From IMG/VR virus record IMGVR_UViG_3300017779_003527, positions 1-53,778 of that record: DNA of 53,778 bases. One strand, written 5' to 3'. The DNA is from a virus. Positions 14,805-21,797 of the stretch are shown piece after piece. The notes beneath the pieces were generated by a model, which worked only from the letters and a program-made list of their open reading frames with translations, ran no database searches and was not told the DNA's origin. The translations under genes were made by a program, and so were the position numbers. How positions within the stretch are numbered: the first letter of the stretch is position 1; each line of letters starts with the position of its first letter.

Positions 14805-15656
14805 ATGTGGAATCCATTTAAAATTTACAAATATACAATGTCAGTGTTTAATTCAGATAGCGAAGAAAAAAAGGCTGAATTAATTAAAGATGATCATGGG
14901 GAAGCTCGTTTATCAGAAGTACAAGGACTGTACAGAGAGATGATGTTTCCAACCAACTTTACACTTCATAGAAAACTCACATCCAGCCATGCTGGAAGAC
15001 AAGTCCTTTGGGGCTTCGGTTTCAATGATAAAGAGAGAGTTGAACAAAATGTGATTCCAAAACTAGCCGATAGAGATTGGCTGCAAAGTCTTCCTTCCAA
15101 TACTTGGGGAGCTCATTTAGGAAACCTATTTAAAAACTGGGACTTGAATGACCTTTATGACAAAAGATTTTTAGACACTGAAAAAAAAGAAGGGATGATG
15201 GGGTCTACTGATGAGATGAGAGCTAACCTATCAAGACATGGCTTTTTATGGCATGATCTACTTCACGTATTAATGAGATATGATACATCACCTATGGGTG
15301 AAGCATGTATACAAGCTGTAACACATAAGGTAGTCAAACACTTTGCACCAAAGTACGTCGGATTCGTTGTCACATGTAGAATAGCATATAGAACAAAGTC
15401 ATGGACACCTTTTAAAGTTTATAGAGAAGCATTAAGACTCGGAGAAAGAGCAGCTAATAAAGGTTTAATGTTACATGGACATTTAGATTATATTGAATCA
15501 GACATCGCAGAAGTTAGAAAAATGTTTGATGTTGGTGTTCCTGTTGAATATAAAAAGTTTGCAGAAGCACACGCAGAAGATTTTAGACATGACGTTCTAC
15601 ATCCAGAATATAAAGACGTTGCATGGGATACAGCTGTAGAAGAAATATCAGTCTAA
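14805..15656 (+). CDS. COQ4-like ubiquinone-biosynthesis protein
   Basis: 283 aa. The COQ4 hallmark HDxxH-x11-E is present exactly: H150 D151 L L H154 ... E166 in FLWHDLLHVLMRYDTSPMGE. Surrounding segments (NLSRHGF, ALRLGERAANKG, then HDVLHPEYKDV near the end) fit the helical COQ4 fold. In bacteria and mitochondria COQ4 binds a metal and acts on the ring C1 of ubiquinone precursors. Such a gene in a phage suggests quinone-pool maintenance during infection; this is an inference. AAGGGGAAAGGAAG is the RBS. Confidence 0.75.
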   Translation: MWNPFKIYKYTMSVFNSDSEEKKAELIKDDHGEARLSEVQGLYREMMFPTNFTLHRKLTSSHAGRQVLWGFGFNDKERVEQNVIPKLADRDWLQSLPSNTWGAHLGNLFKNWDLNDLYDKRFLDTEKKEGMMGSTDEMRANLSRHGFLWHDLLHVLMRYDTSPMGEACIQAVTHKVVKHFAPKYVGFVVTCRIAYRTKSWTPFKVYREALRLGERAANKGLMLHGHLDYIESDIAEVRKMFDVGVPVEYKKFAEAHAEDFRHDVLHPEYKDVAWDTAVEEISV

Positions 15657-15854
15657 ATGAAAATTAGATTATGGTTTTGGAAGTTTCCATTATTAAACTT
15701 TATATTAAGTAAAGGTAAAAAAGCTGCTTGGACAATTTTTTGGATAGGGTTTTTTAAGGTTATGATTATTAATAATATTATAGTTTGGTGGACAGGAACA
15801 GGATATTACTTTCCAATATTCAGATCAATATTCAAATCAATAGGTCTTATATGA
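15657..15854 (+). CDS. small membrane protein, 65 aa
   Basis: Starts immediately after the COQ4 stop (TAAATG). Basic-aromatic N-terminus (MKIRLWFWKFPLLNFILSKG) and a helix AAWTIFWIGFFKVMIINNII spanning the membrane. Positive inside rule suggests N-in. It overlaps the next gene by ATGA. No family recognised; it could anchor or assist the neighbouring COQ4. Confidence 0.5.
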   Translation: MKIRLWFWKFPLLNFILSKGKKAAWTIFWIGFFKVMIINNIIVWWTGTGYYFPIFRSIFKSIGLI

Positions 15855-16021
15855 ATTGTTGGCACTGCGGTACAGAATTAATTTGGGGTGGTGATCACGA
15901 CCTCGAAAAAGATGATAATGAAACATATGACATGGTTACTAATCTAACATGTCCAAATTGTCAGGCATATGTAGAAGTATACATGCCTAGAATAATAGAA
16001 AATAACGAGCATTACAATTAA
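15851..16021 (+). CDS. zinc-ribbon mini-protein, 56 aa
   Basis: Begins MNCWHCGTELIWGG; C3, C6, C34 and C37 (CPNC) form a four-Cys zinc ribbon. ATG 15851 overlaps the preceding stop (ATGA). The one-base overlap with the IscU gene (TAATG) couples it to the Fe-S genes. Could bind nucleic acid or protein; no specific family. Confidence 0.65.
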   Translation: MNCWHCGTELIWGGDHDLEKDDNETYDMVTNLTCPNCQAYVEVYMPRIIENNEHYN

Positions 16022-16449
16022 TGGCATATTCAGCAAAAGTAGTAAAAAGATTTGAAGAGGTTTTAAACAACCCACCAGCACATGGTGTGGGTCGTTTTGA
16101 TCCTAAAGATCCTAATGTAGCAACCGGCATGGCTGGAGCTCCTGCTTGTGGCGATGTAATGAAACTCGATTTAAAAGTTAATCCAGATACTGATATCATT
16201 GAGGATGTCAAGTTTAAAACATATGGGTGTGGTTCTGCTATAGCAAGCTCTACTATGTTTGTTGAGATGCTTAAAGGTCTTACAATGACAGAAGCATTAG
16301 AGATTAAAGATAAGGACATAGCTGAATCATTAGAGCTACCTCCTATCAAATTACACTGTTCTGTTTTGGCAGAAGATTCTATTAAGAAGGCTCTGAGAGA
16401 TTGGGACGAAAAGAAAGCAAAAAGAAAACATAACAATCCACCAGCATGA
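16021..16449 (+). CDS. iscU: IscU/NifU-type Fe-S cluster scaffold
   Basis: 142 aa. The three scaffold cysteines and flanks are conserved: GAPACGDVMKL (C43, D45), YGCGSAIASS (C70) and IKLHCSVLAEDSI (H112, C113). In bacteria IscU assembles 2Fe-2S and 4Fe-4S clusters on sulfur from IscS. IscS, HscA/B and ferredoxin are not visible here, so host partners would be needed. The order IscU, IscA, glutaredoxin makes a compact Fe-S maturation cassette. Confidence 0.92.
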   Translation: MAYSAKVVKRFEEVLNNPPAHGVGRFDPKDPNVATGMAGAPACGDVMKLDLKVNPDTDIIEDVKFKTYGCGSAIASSTMFVEMLKGLTMTEALEIKDKDIAESLELPPIKLHCSVLAEDSIKKALRDWDEKKAKRKHNNPPA

Positions 16450-16763
16450 TTGATCTAACAGATAGAGCAATCACTCATGTTATGAAAAATTTGAGAGCAG
16501 AAGGTGAATATGTTAGAGTAGGTTTAACACCTGCTGGATGTACAGGATTTGAATACAAAATTGATTGGGACAATGATGTATCAGCTGACGATATTATAAT
16601 TGACTTTGGTAAGTTTGGAGTTGTTGTAGACGTAATGTCAGCACCAATGGTAGAGGGATCTACAATAGATGTTGTTACAGAAGGAATGAATACTACTGTA
16701 AAAATTATAAACCCAAAAGAAACTAATTCATGTGGTTGCGGAGCAAGTGTAAATTTCTCTTGA
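16446..16763 (+). CDS. iscA: A-type Fe-S carrier (IscA/ErpA)
   Basis: 105 aa. C32 (PAGCTGFEYKID) and the C-terminal NSCGCGASVNFS (C96, C98) are the three cluster-binding cysteines of A-type carriers, and the length matches E. coli IscA (107 aa). It delivers Fe-S clusters to apoproteins. It overlaps the scaffold gene by ATGA. The gene end overlaps the promoter for the glutaredoxin gene. Confidence 0.9.
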   Translation: MIDLTDRAITHVMKNLRAEGEYVRVGLTPAGCTGFEYKIDWDNDVSADDIIIDFGKFGVVVDVMSAPMVEGSTIDVVTEGMNTTVKIINPKETNSCGCGASVNFS

Positions 16764-16788
16764 CCTTTACAAATAAATAATATATAAT
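16760..16788 (+). promoter_or_regulatory. dual early/late promoter
   Basis: TTGACC (16760-16765), 17 bp, TATAAT (16783-16788) is a near-consensus sigma70 promoter. Its spacer contains AATAAATA (16772-16779), a NATAAATA late box. The two would give start sites only about 10 nt apart, allowing the glutaredoxin gene to stay on through infection. Confidence 0.7.
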
Positions 16789-16797
16789 GGAGTTATT

Positions 16798-17043
16798 ATG
16801 ACAAAGTGGTTAATATATTCAAAGAACAATTGTCCTTATTGCGAAAAGGCTAAGTTCGAGCTTCAACACGAAGCAGAAGTACAAGTAAAAAATATCAATG
16901 AGGATCCAGAATTCTTTACGGAATTAATGGAAAAAAATCCTAACGCAAGAACCATGCCTCAAATATACAAAGATGATCAACTCATCGGTGGGTATGATCA
17001 ACTTATTGCTCATAGAGCAATTGACGCTAAGTACGGACTATGA
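16798..17043 (+). CDS. glutaredoxin
   Basis: 81 aa thioredoxin-fold protein with dithiol active site CPYC (C12, C15), cis-Pro loop TMPQIY and GGYDQL glutathione-site motif. Reduces disulfides with glutathione, typically feeding ribonucleotide reductase; monothiol-like Fe-S roles are less likely given CPYC. It could also reduce the phage peroxiredoxin. GGAG precedes the start, and its end overlaps the glycosyltransferase start. Confidence 0.93.
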   Translation: MTKWLIYSKNNCPYCEKAKFELQHEAEVQVKNINEDPEFFTELMEKNPNARTMPQIYKDDQLIGGYDQLIAHRAIDAKYGL

Positions 17044-17498
17044 AGTTAAACGTAATCGGTGATCCTAAAGCAGCAAAGGACGCTAGAGTTAAAGCTGAAC
17101 AAAACGAAGTAGATCAGAATGCAATGGGTGGCACTGAGATAATGAAACATGCATTGTTTGATAAGTTAGATGATGCTACTCTTGATAAGTTTCAAATAAT
17201 CCCATCAAGGTTTAGAGGAACAAAGAAAGGCAAGAAACCAATCTACTGGGTACACGACTTAGCTGGTGATCCAGAAATGGCTCATCTTAAAGATGGTGGC
17301 CATAATAAGTTTGATGGTATTGTGTGCGTGTCACATTGGCAAAGACAACAAATAGAAAACTATCTGAATGTTCCAGCTGGTTCTTTGACTGTATTACAAA
17401 ACGCTATTGAGCCTATTCCGGAACATACAAAACCAGATTCTAAAGAATGTGTTAATTTAATTTATCATACTACTCCTCATAGAGGATTAGATTTATAG
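17040..17498 (+). CDS. glycosyltransferase family 4, N-terminal half, ending at an in-frame amber codon
   Basis: 152 aa. Contains NAMGGTEIMKHAL, KPIYWVHDLAGDPEM, IVCVSHWQRQQI and the interdomain start NLIYHTTPHRGLDL, all typical of GT4 N-domains. A TAG at 17496-17498 interrupts the protein at a point where GT-B enzymes continue without a break. Reading resumes in the same frame. Without the C-terminal half, which carries the sugar-nucleotide site, this piece should be inactive. Probably a pseudogene, a read-through product or a sequencing error. Confidence 0.7.
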   Translation: MKLNVIGDPKAAKDARVKAEQNEVDQNAMGGTEIMKHALFDKLDDATLDKFQIIPSRFRGTKKGKKPIYWVHDLAGDPEMAHLKDGGHNKFDGIVCVSHWQRQQIENYLNVPAGSLTVLQNAIEPIPEHTKPDSKECVNLIYHTTPHRGLDL

Positions 17499-17507
17499 TA
17501 TCCGGTC

Positions 17508-18029
17508 ATGGAATGGGTTGAGCAGACTCTACCTGACATTAACTGGCACTTAGATGTTTATAGTTCATTTGGGATATATGGTTGGGAAGAAAGAGATAAA
17601 GAATTCCAACCTCTGTTTGATAAAATTAAAAAGCATCCTAAAATGACTTATCACGGACACGTAGATAATAAAGAGATACACAAAGCATTACAGAAAGCTC
17701 ATATATTTGCTCTACCAAGCATATGGCCTGAGACTTCTTGTATTGCTCTTATAGAGGCTATGAGTGCTGGATGCATATGTGTACATAGTAGTCTTGCAGC
17801 ACTACCTGAGACAGCTGCTAATTGGACCCTAATGTATGATTATACACAGGACATGAATGAGCACGCTTCGAGGCATGCTTTAACTTTAGCTGATGCTATG
17901 AGATTAATTGAAGAACCATCTATGAAAGAAAGATTGCAAATGCAAAAGGCATATGCTGATGGTTTCTATTCATGGGATGTGAGATCAAAGCAATGGGAAG
18001 TTTTCTTAACATCATTACTAAGTAAATGA
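17508..18029 (+). CDS. glycosyltransferase family 4, C-terminal half, same frame after amber
   Basis: 173 aa from ATG 17508 (MEWVEQTLPDINWHLDVYSS). It carries the GT-B nucleotide-sugar site IWPETSCIALIEAMSAGC with the E-x7-E pattern. It is in the same frame as the N-terminal half, separated only by TAG and three sense codons, so the whole would be a 329-aa enzyme. No good RBS lies near this ATG (AGAGGA is about 20 nt upstream). Independent translation is therefore doubtful. Confidence 0.65.
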   Translation: MEWVEQTLPDINWHLDVYSSFGIYGWEERDKEFQPLFDKIKKHPKMTYHGHVDNKEIHKALQKAHIFALPSIWPETSCIALIEAMSAGCICVHSSLAALPETAANWTLMYDYTQDMNEHASRHALTLADAMRLIEEPSMKERLQMQKAYADGFYSWDVRSKQWEVFLTSLLSK

Positions 18030-18187
18030 CAAACAAACAAATAAATTTAGATACTTATTATAAGGGTACGGTAAAAGAACTACAAGAACAAGTCTATAAG
18101 CTCTATCAAAGAATTCAAATATTAGTAGACGAAAAAAAAGAGCTAGCCGATGAGGTCGAACGCCTCTCTAAGCTCAAGAAACTTTAA
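18026..18187 (+). CDS. small coiled-coil protein, 53 aa
   Basis: ATG overlaps the glycosyltransferase stop (ATGA). The sequence (NLDTYYKGTVKELQEQVYKL then RIQILVDEKKELADEVERL) is a continuous charged helix with heptad leucines. The last 45 nt overlap the 3' end of the minus-strand nuclease gene, so the two transcripts converge with antisense overlap. Likely a conserved small phage protein; function unknown. Confidence 0.55.
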   Translation: MTNKQINLDTYYKGTVKELQEQVYKLYQRIQILVDEKKELADEVERLSKLKKL

Positions 18188-18808
18188 TAAGTATTGATTT
18201 CTCTCTTTAGTATTCTTGATGAATACTTGAGGTTCGCTTTCACCATCAACTCCAATAATAGTTACTAGCTGAGGTATTTGTATACCTGTCATTTGTTCAA
18301 ACATAAAGCTATAAGCTGCTTCCTGAACAAAATAATTCTGACACCATGCTTCAGGTTTCTTTTTCTTAGATGTCTTAAAATCTATAACAGACATTACTCC
18401 ATTATATTCACCAACACAATCTACCTGTCCAGCTGATCGTAAGAAGTCAGAGAATAAAAATCCTTCTACACATTTAATTACTCCCAATGTATCACCAAGA
18501 TGTTTTGACATTGCATCAAACATCTCTTTGTTAGATGGCATCACCTTAACATCGTCCATTGTTCCAAGAACATAATGCTCACATAACTTGTGAATAGATG
18601 TTCCTCTTGAAGCTGCTTTAGTTGTTATTTCATTAGCAACTTTTTCTCCTACCCGGGCGCGCCATTCTGTAATAGCCTTCTTCGTCATCTGCCCTGTTAT
18701 AGTCGTTACTGACGGGTATAAAGTACCATCTGGTGTCTCATATAGTCTCTTACCGTTTACGTTCCTTCTAGGCAGTCTCTGAAGGTCTGAGAGCTGGAGA
18801 TCGATCAT
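18143..18808 (-). CDS. PD-(D/E)XK nuclease (RecB/Cas4-like exonuclease domain)
   Basis: 221 aa. Motifs: RGTSIHKLCEH (H73), AGQVDCVGEYNGVMSVIDFK (D130, D143, K145) and WCQNYFVQEAAYSFMF (Q162, Y166). These are the H-D-DxK-QxxxY residues of the PDDEXK_1 family. Single-stranded or double-stranded exonuclease in phage replication or recombination. No Cys cluster for the Fe-S site of Cas4. It is the last gene of a minus-strand replication block and overlaps the convergent coiled-coil gene. Confidence 0.8.
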   Translation of the reverse strand: MIDLQLSDLQRLPRRNVNGKRLYETPDGTLYPSVTTITGQMTKKAITEWRARVGEKVANEITTKAASRGTSIHKLCEHYVLGTMDDVKVMPSNKEMFDAMSKHLGDTLGVIKCVEGFLFSDFLRSAGQVDCVGEYNGVMSVIDFKTSKKKKPEAWCQNYFVQEAAYSFMFEQMTGIQIPQLVTIIGVDGESEPQVFIKNTKERNQYLLKFLELREAFDLIG

Positions 18809-18811
18809 GTT

Positions 18812-19090
18812 CTAGTCTCTCACTGCTTTAATAGCTTCTAAAGGCAAGATTACGCCCTGTCTATCATCATCAACATCAATAATCAATCCTTTAGACCAGT
18901 CTACATAAACTACATCATTTGGTTTGATGTATGTTACGTCTGGACCAACGGCAATTACCATTGCTGGTGCTGAGCCTGGTTTAGTATCATCGACGTCAGC
19001 TGAAAGAATAATACCGCCTTCGGTTTGTCTTTCTTTCTTTTCTTTTACTTTCATCTCTGCAACTAAAATGTTGTCTGTAGTCATCTTCAT
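18812..19090 (-). CDS. GroES-like co-chaperonin (T4 gp31 analogue)
   Basis: 92 aa. NILVAEMKVKEK, TEGGIILSADV, MVIAVGPDVTYIKPNDVVYV and a final helix/strand correspond to the GroES beta-barrel, with the GGIIL mobile-loop region that contacts GroEL. In T4, gp31 replaces GroES for folding of the large head protein; this is likely the counterpart. Overlaps the upstream gene by 4 nt. Confidence 0.78.
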   Translation of the reverse strand: MKMTTDNILVAEMKVKEKKERQTEGGIILSADVDDTKPGSAPAMVIAVGPDVTYIKPNDVVYVDWSKGLIIDVDDDRQGVILPLEAIKAVRD

Positions 19091-19431
19091 AAATTTTCTA
19101 TTCCTTTGGTGTCGTACACCTTTTTATCTTTTGCGGCTTTCGCCTTCCATTTATCAACAGCTCTATTAACCTGACCTTGTTTACCAGACTTAGCTGAATT
19201 CATTTCCCTACCAAAATTAGATTGAGGATTCTGCTCACCTATCTTTTGTAGTACTTCATTAAAGCCATCATCGACTTTACGTAAACCATCTACACCACCT
19301 ACGATCATAGGAGCACTGACCTTTTGTTTTACGTTTGGATTGTCCTTTAAGAACTCCTCACGTTCGGCTATTTTAAGCATTAGCTCAAATTCCTCACCGG
19401 TTTCAGTGTCTATGAAATCGTATAGTGGCAT
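19087..19431 (-). CDS. FmdB-like small protein without zinc cysteines
   Basis: 114 aa. Begins MPLYDFIDTETGEEFELMLK, like the start of FmdB zinc-ribbon proteins (MPLYDF...C..CG..FE), but the cysteine positions are replaced, so zinc is not expected. The rest (VGGVDGLRKVDDGFNEVLQK and a basic Lys-rich tail) resembles a conserved protein found near replication genes of marine T4-like phages. Role unknown. Confidence 0.6.
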   Translation of the reverse strand: MPLYDFIDTETGEEFELMLKIAEREEFLKDNPNVKQKVSAPMIVGGVDGLRKVDDGFNEVLQKIGEQNPQSNFGREMNSAKSGKQGQVNRAVDKWKAKAAKDKKVYDTKGIENL

Positions 19432-19904
19432 TATACGTCTTGGTTTTCTGCTTCGTTTAGAAAATCTGCAAAGGCCATCTTAACAGTCTTCTTACTACAG
19501 CCTTTGATCTTTCCATCTTTGACTTGTACTAAAAGAGCTGCATCATCAGGATCAATGGTCTCAAGTATCTGAACGAACATTTGTTCTCTTCTAGCTTGAG
19601 TGACATTTGCCTTACCTTCTAAGAACACATACATTCTTCTCATCTCTGTATGTAATGTTCCTTGAGCATCCATTGATTTGTCCAATGGTTTGTAAGGAGG
19701 GTTGCCTTCTGGAAGTGCCCACTTAATTCGATTGTCATATGCTAACTCAAAGATTCCTCTAAGCTCTCGACTATCGCATTGTTGTAGGATTTTTATTTTA
19801 GAAGCTACAGACTTTTCTTTCTTAACTTCAAGAATAATTTCACCCAGTCCATCTTTCTTTGCATTTGCTGCATTTGGATTTTGTAGTGCCATATTAAAAC
19901 TCAC
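19431..19904 (-). CDS. DUF6433-like conserved phage protein
   Basis: 157 aa. Features ELRGIFELAYDNRIKWALPE, GNPPYKPLDKSMDAQGTL, REQMFVQILETIDPDDAALL and KMAFADFLNEAE. I recognise the PEGNPPYKP block from a family of unknown function common beside RNase H and clamp-loader genes of T4-like phages (believed to be DUF6433). Helical and soluble. Probably a replication-associated factor; the exact role is not known. Confidence 0.6.
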   Translation of the reverse strand: MSFNMALQNPNAANAKKDGLGEIILEVKKEKSVASKIKILQQCDSRELRGIFELAYDNRIKWALPEGNPPYKPLDKSMDAQGTLHTEMRRMYVFLEGKANVTQARREQMFVQILETIDPDDAALLVQVKDGKIKGCSKKTVKMAFADFLNEAENQDV

Positions 19905-20766
19905 TTATGTTTTCGATAAGATTATTTAATCTCTTTTTAACAAAGTAATTAAACAACCCATCTCTTCCACCTGGATCTACATTGAACTGTTCTAAAACTT
20001 GTTCTCTAATATAATCAGGTGTGTTAATTAAATCAACCAATTTTTCATTTCTTATATAACCGGCTGCCCATTCATGGTGCCAATAGTCCGGAGCAATGTC
20101 TGCTTTTGCTACTGCCTCCATTATTTCTTGCAATCTTTTTGCTCGCATTGGCTTTTGACGGCCACCACTTACAAAAGTATCATCAGCTGATAAACAATTC
20201 GGAATTCCATCACCTCTATCTCCTTTAGCAATATGCTCTAAAAGATATTGTGCTGGATCTTTATGCTTTATCATTCTCTTTCTAACTGGATCATATTGAC
20301 TCACATTTACAAATTGTTGTAATTGTATAAAGTCTTTATCTCCACTTAAAACTAGTATTGGTTCTCCCTCTCCTAATTGTACACCGAACTCATGACACAA
20401 GACACCAATAATATCATCTGCCTCAGCTGTATGTACTCTTAGATGCTTATAAGGAAAAAATTCTTTGAGCTCATCTCTAACAACATTCAAAGTATCAAAT
20501 ATATTTGGCCAATCTAAAACTGACTCATCTCTGTTTTGTTTTCTATGAGCTTTGTAGTATGGATATTCTTTCTTACGCCAGTTATTAGTATCATCACAAC
20601 AGATAACTATTTCACCGTACTTGTCTTTGAATTTGTTTCTATACGATCGAATACCATTAAGCACCATATGTCTTAATAGCTCTTCATCAACAGTATTGGA
20701 TCTACTGCTGTGTAGTTGAGCCATCAGGTTTGATATCATCACCTGATTTAAGTCTAATAATATCAT
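19894..20766 (-). CDS. rnh: T4-type RNase H (5' nuclease, FEN family)
   Basis: 290 aa. Acidic metal-binding residues appear in order: MILLDLNQ (D5), VICCDDTNNWRKKEYPYYKA, AEADDIIGVL and VLSGDKDFIQLQ, as in the FEN-1/T4 RNase H family (T4: 305 aa). KGDRGDGIPNCLSADD is the helix-3-turn region that binds duplex DNA. Removes RNA primers and flaps during lagging-strand synthesis. First gene after a minus-strand consensus early promoter, heading the block 20766-18143. Confidence 0.9.
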   Translation of the reverse strand: MILLDLNQVMISNLMAQLHSSRSNTVDEELLRHMVLNGIRSYRNKFKDKYGEIVICCDDTNNWRKKEYPYYKAHRKQNRDESVLDWPNIFDTLNVVRDELKEFFPYKHLRVHTAEADDIIGVLCHEFGVQLGEGEPILVLSGDKDFIQLQQFVNVSQYDPVRKRMIKHKDPAQYLLEHIAKGDRGDGIPNCLSADDTFVSGGRQKPMRAKRLQEIMEAVAKADIAPDYWHHEWAAGYIRNEKLVDLINTPDYIREQVLEQFNVDPGGRDGLFNYFVKKRLNNLIENISEF

Positions 20767-20789
20767 AATTTATCCATATTAAAACTACC

Positions 20790-20818
20790 ATTATACATTA
20801 ATGGTATTATAAAGTCAA
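20790..20818 (-). promoter_or_regulatory. sigma70-like early promoter, minus strand
   Basis: On the minus strand: TTGACT (20818-20813), 17 bp, TATAAT (20795-20790). Predicted start about 20783, 17 nt before the RNase H ATG. Drives the replication block. Confidence 0.88.
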
Positions 20819-20821
20819 CTG

Positions 20822-21163
20822 CTATTGGTCGTTATATAAGTCCTGCCATGTGCTGGCAAAAATCTTGCTTTCTTCGGAATTAACAACCTGCTCTGTTATC
20901 TTTTGAAGTGGATGATCGTGACCACACGCTTTTAACAATGCAGATTTTAATGCCTCACATACCATTAACAAATCTTGGTCTAGCTCTTTATTGCGTAATT
21001 TAATTCCTCTTGCTTCGATCTCTTCGAATAATTGATACGTAAGCTCAATGGAAGTGTTTAAAGAAAGCTCCGCTTGATAGCGCTTAATGTTATTAAGTCT
21101 TTCCTCCTCACTTACAGGTACGTTGTGAGAACCCATTTTTGGGAATTGAATTACTTCGCCCAT
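20822..21163 (-). CDS. hypothetical protein, 113 aa
   Basis: Not recognised. The in-frame ATG at 21163 (MGEVIQFPKMGSHNVP) is preferred over 21196 because a late-box-like GCTAAATA sits exactly 5 nt upstream and the longer form overlaps the previous gene. A helical, acidic middle (NNIKRYQAELSLNTSIELTY, LFEEIEARGIKL) and a C-terminal SEESKIFASTWQDL. Related to short conserved T4-like phage proteins by general look only. Confidence 0.55.
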   Translation of the reverse strand: MGEVIQFPKMGSHNVPVSEEERLNNIKRYQAELSLNTSIELTYQLFEEIEARGIKLRNKELDQDLLMVCEALKSALLKACGHDHPLQKITEQVVNSEESKIFASTWQDLYNDQ

Positions 21164-21168
21164 GGAAG

Positions 21169-21176
21169 TATTTAGC
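21169..21176 (-). promoter_or_regulatory. degenerate late box, leaderless geometry
   Basis: Minus-strand GCTAAATA differs from NATAAATA at one position and lies exactly 5 nt before the ATG at 21163, immediately after the stop of the upstream gene. The spacing match is what makes it credible. Confidence 0.45.
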
Positions 21177-21797
21177 TCACTTTTGTTTGGCTTCACGCGC
21201 TTTCTTCATTCTCTCAACAAATGCTTGCTTTTGTAACAGTCCCATTGGTTTTCTTTTCTTTTTAGTCTTAGTAGTCTTCTTGGTACTAGATGTTGAAACG
21301 AGTATATGTCCGTCTTCTGTATACTCAAGTCTAGGCATACCATAACTTTCTCGTTCTTCGTTCTCTAACTCTGGTGTCCAGTCTTGCATATAGTCATGAT
21401 AGAATACACCAAATTCTCTTTTAGGCTTTCCGTTAGGATAGTAAGCCATTGCAATACATGCTCTCTTTACTTTTCTTTCCATATCACCTCCAGCAAATGG
21501 ACTAGTATAATCACCCGTTCTCAAATAGGCATCTAATTGAGATATGTAACCTTCCCATGTCACTCTTCTTGCAAGTGCAGATTTATCTCCACTAACATGG
21601 GATCTATGTTCAGAGGTTCTATGCATCTTAGCTTCTTTAATCCACTCACGTACATTTTTTAAACTAAAGTCGTGGTCATCATCTAATGCTACAACTGATG
21701 GTGCAAATTGGGTATACTTAGGAGGGTTCTTTTTGTACCTCTCCTCTCTAGCCTTTGCTAATCTTTCTGCTGCTGCTAATTTAGCTTCCTCTTTCAT
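21177..21797 (-). CDS. hypothetical basic protein, 206 aa
   Basis: Not recognised. Lys/Arg/Ala-rich helical N-terminus (KLAAAERLAKAREERYKK), central YISQLDAYLRTGDYTSPFAG and a strongly basic tail (STKKTTKTKKKRKPMG). A stretch ACIAMAYYPNGKPKREFGVF may be a small beta hairpin. The basic ends suggest nucleic-acid binding. Overlaps the upstream glycosyltransferase-like gene by 17 nt, so it is in the same operon. Confidence 0.55.
   Translation of the reverse strand: MKEEAKLAAAERLAKAREERYKKNPPKYTQFAPSVVALDDDHDFSLKNVREWIKEAKMHRTSEHRSHVSGDKSALARRVTWEGYISQLDAYLRTGDYTSPFAGGDMERKVKRACIAMAYYPNGKPKREFGVFYHDYMQDWTPELENEERESYGMPRLEYTEDGHILVSTSSTKKTTKTKKKRKPMGLLQKQAFVERMKKAREAKQK

Noticed and set aside
14606-14821. 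overlapping ORF in another frame over the small membrane gene
   Set aside because: The 14610 frame has an RBS and a clear membrane protein; the other frame is a shadow.
17496-17498. TAG recoded as sense codon genome-wide
   Set aside because: TAG ends several intact genes here (csgG, curlin 1, curlin 2, the ATP-grasp gene), so recoding is unlikely; treated as a local interruption.
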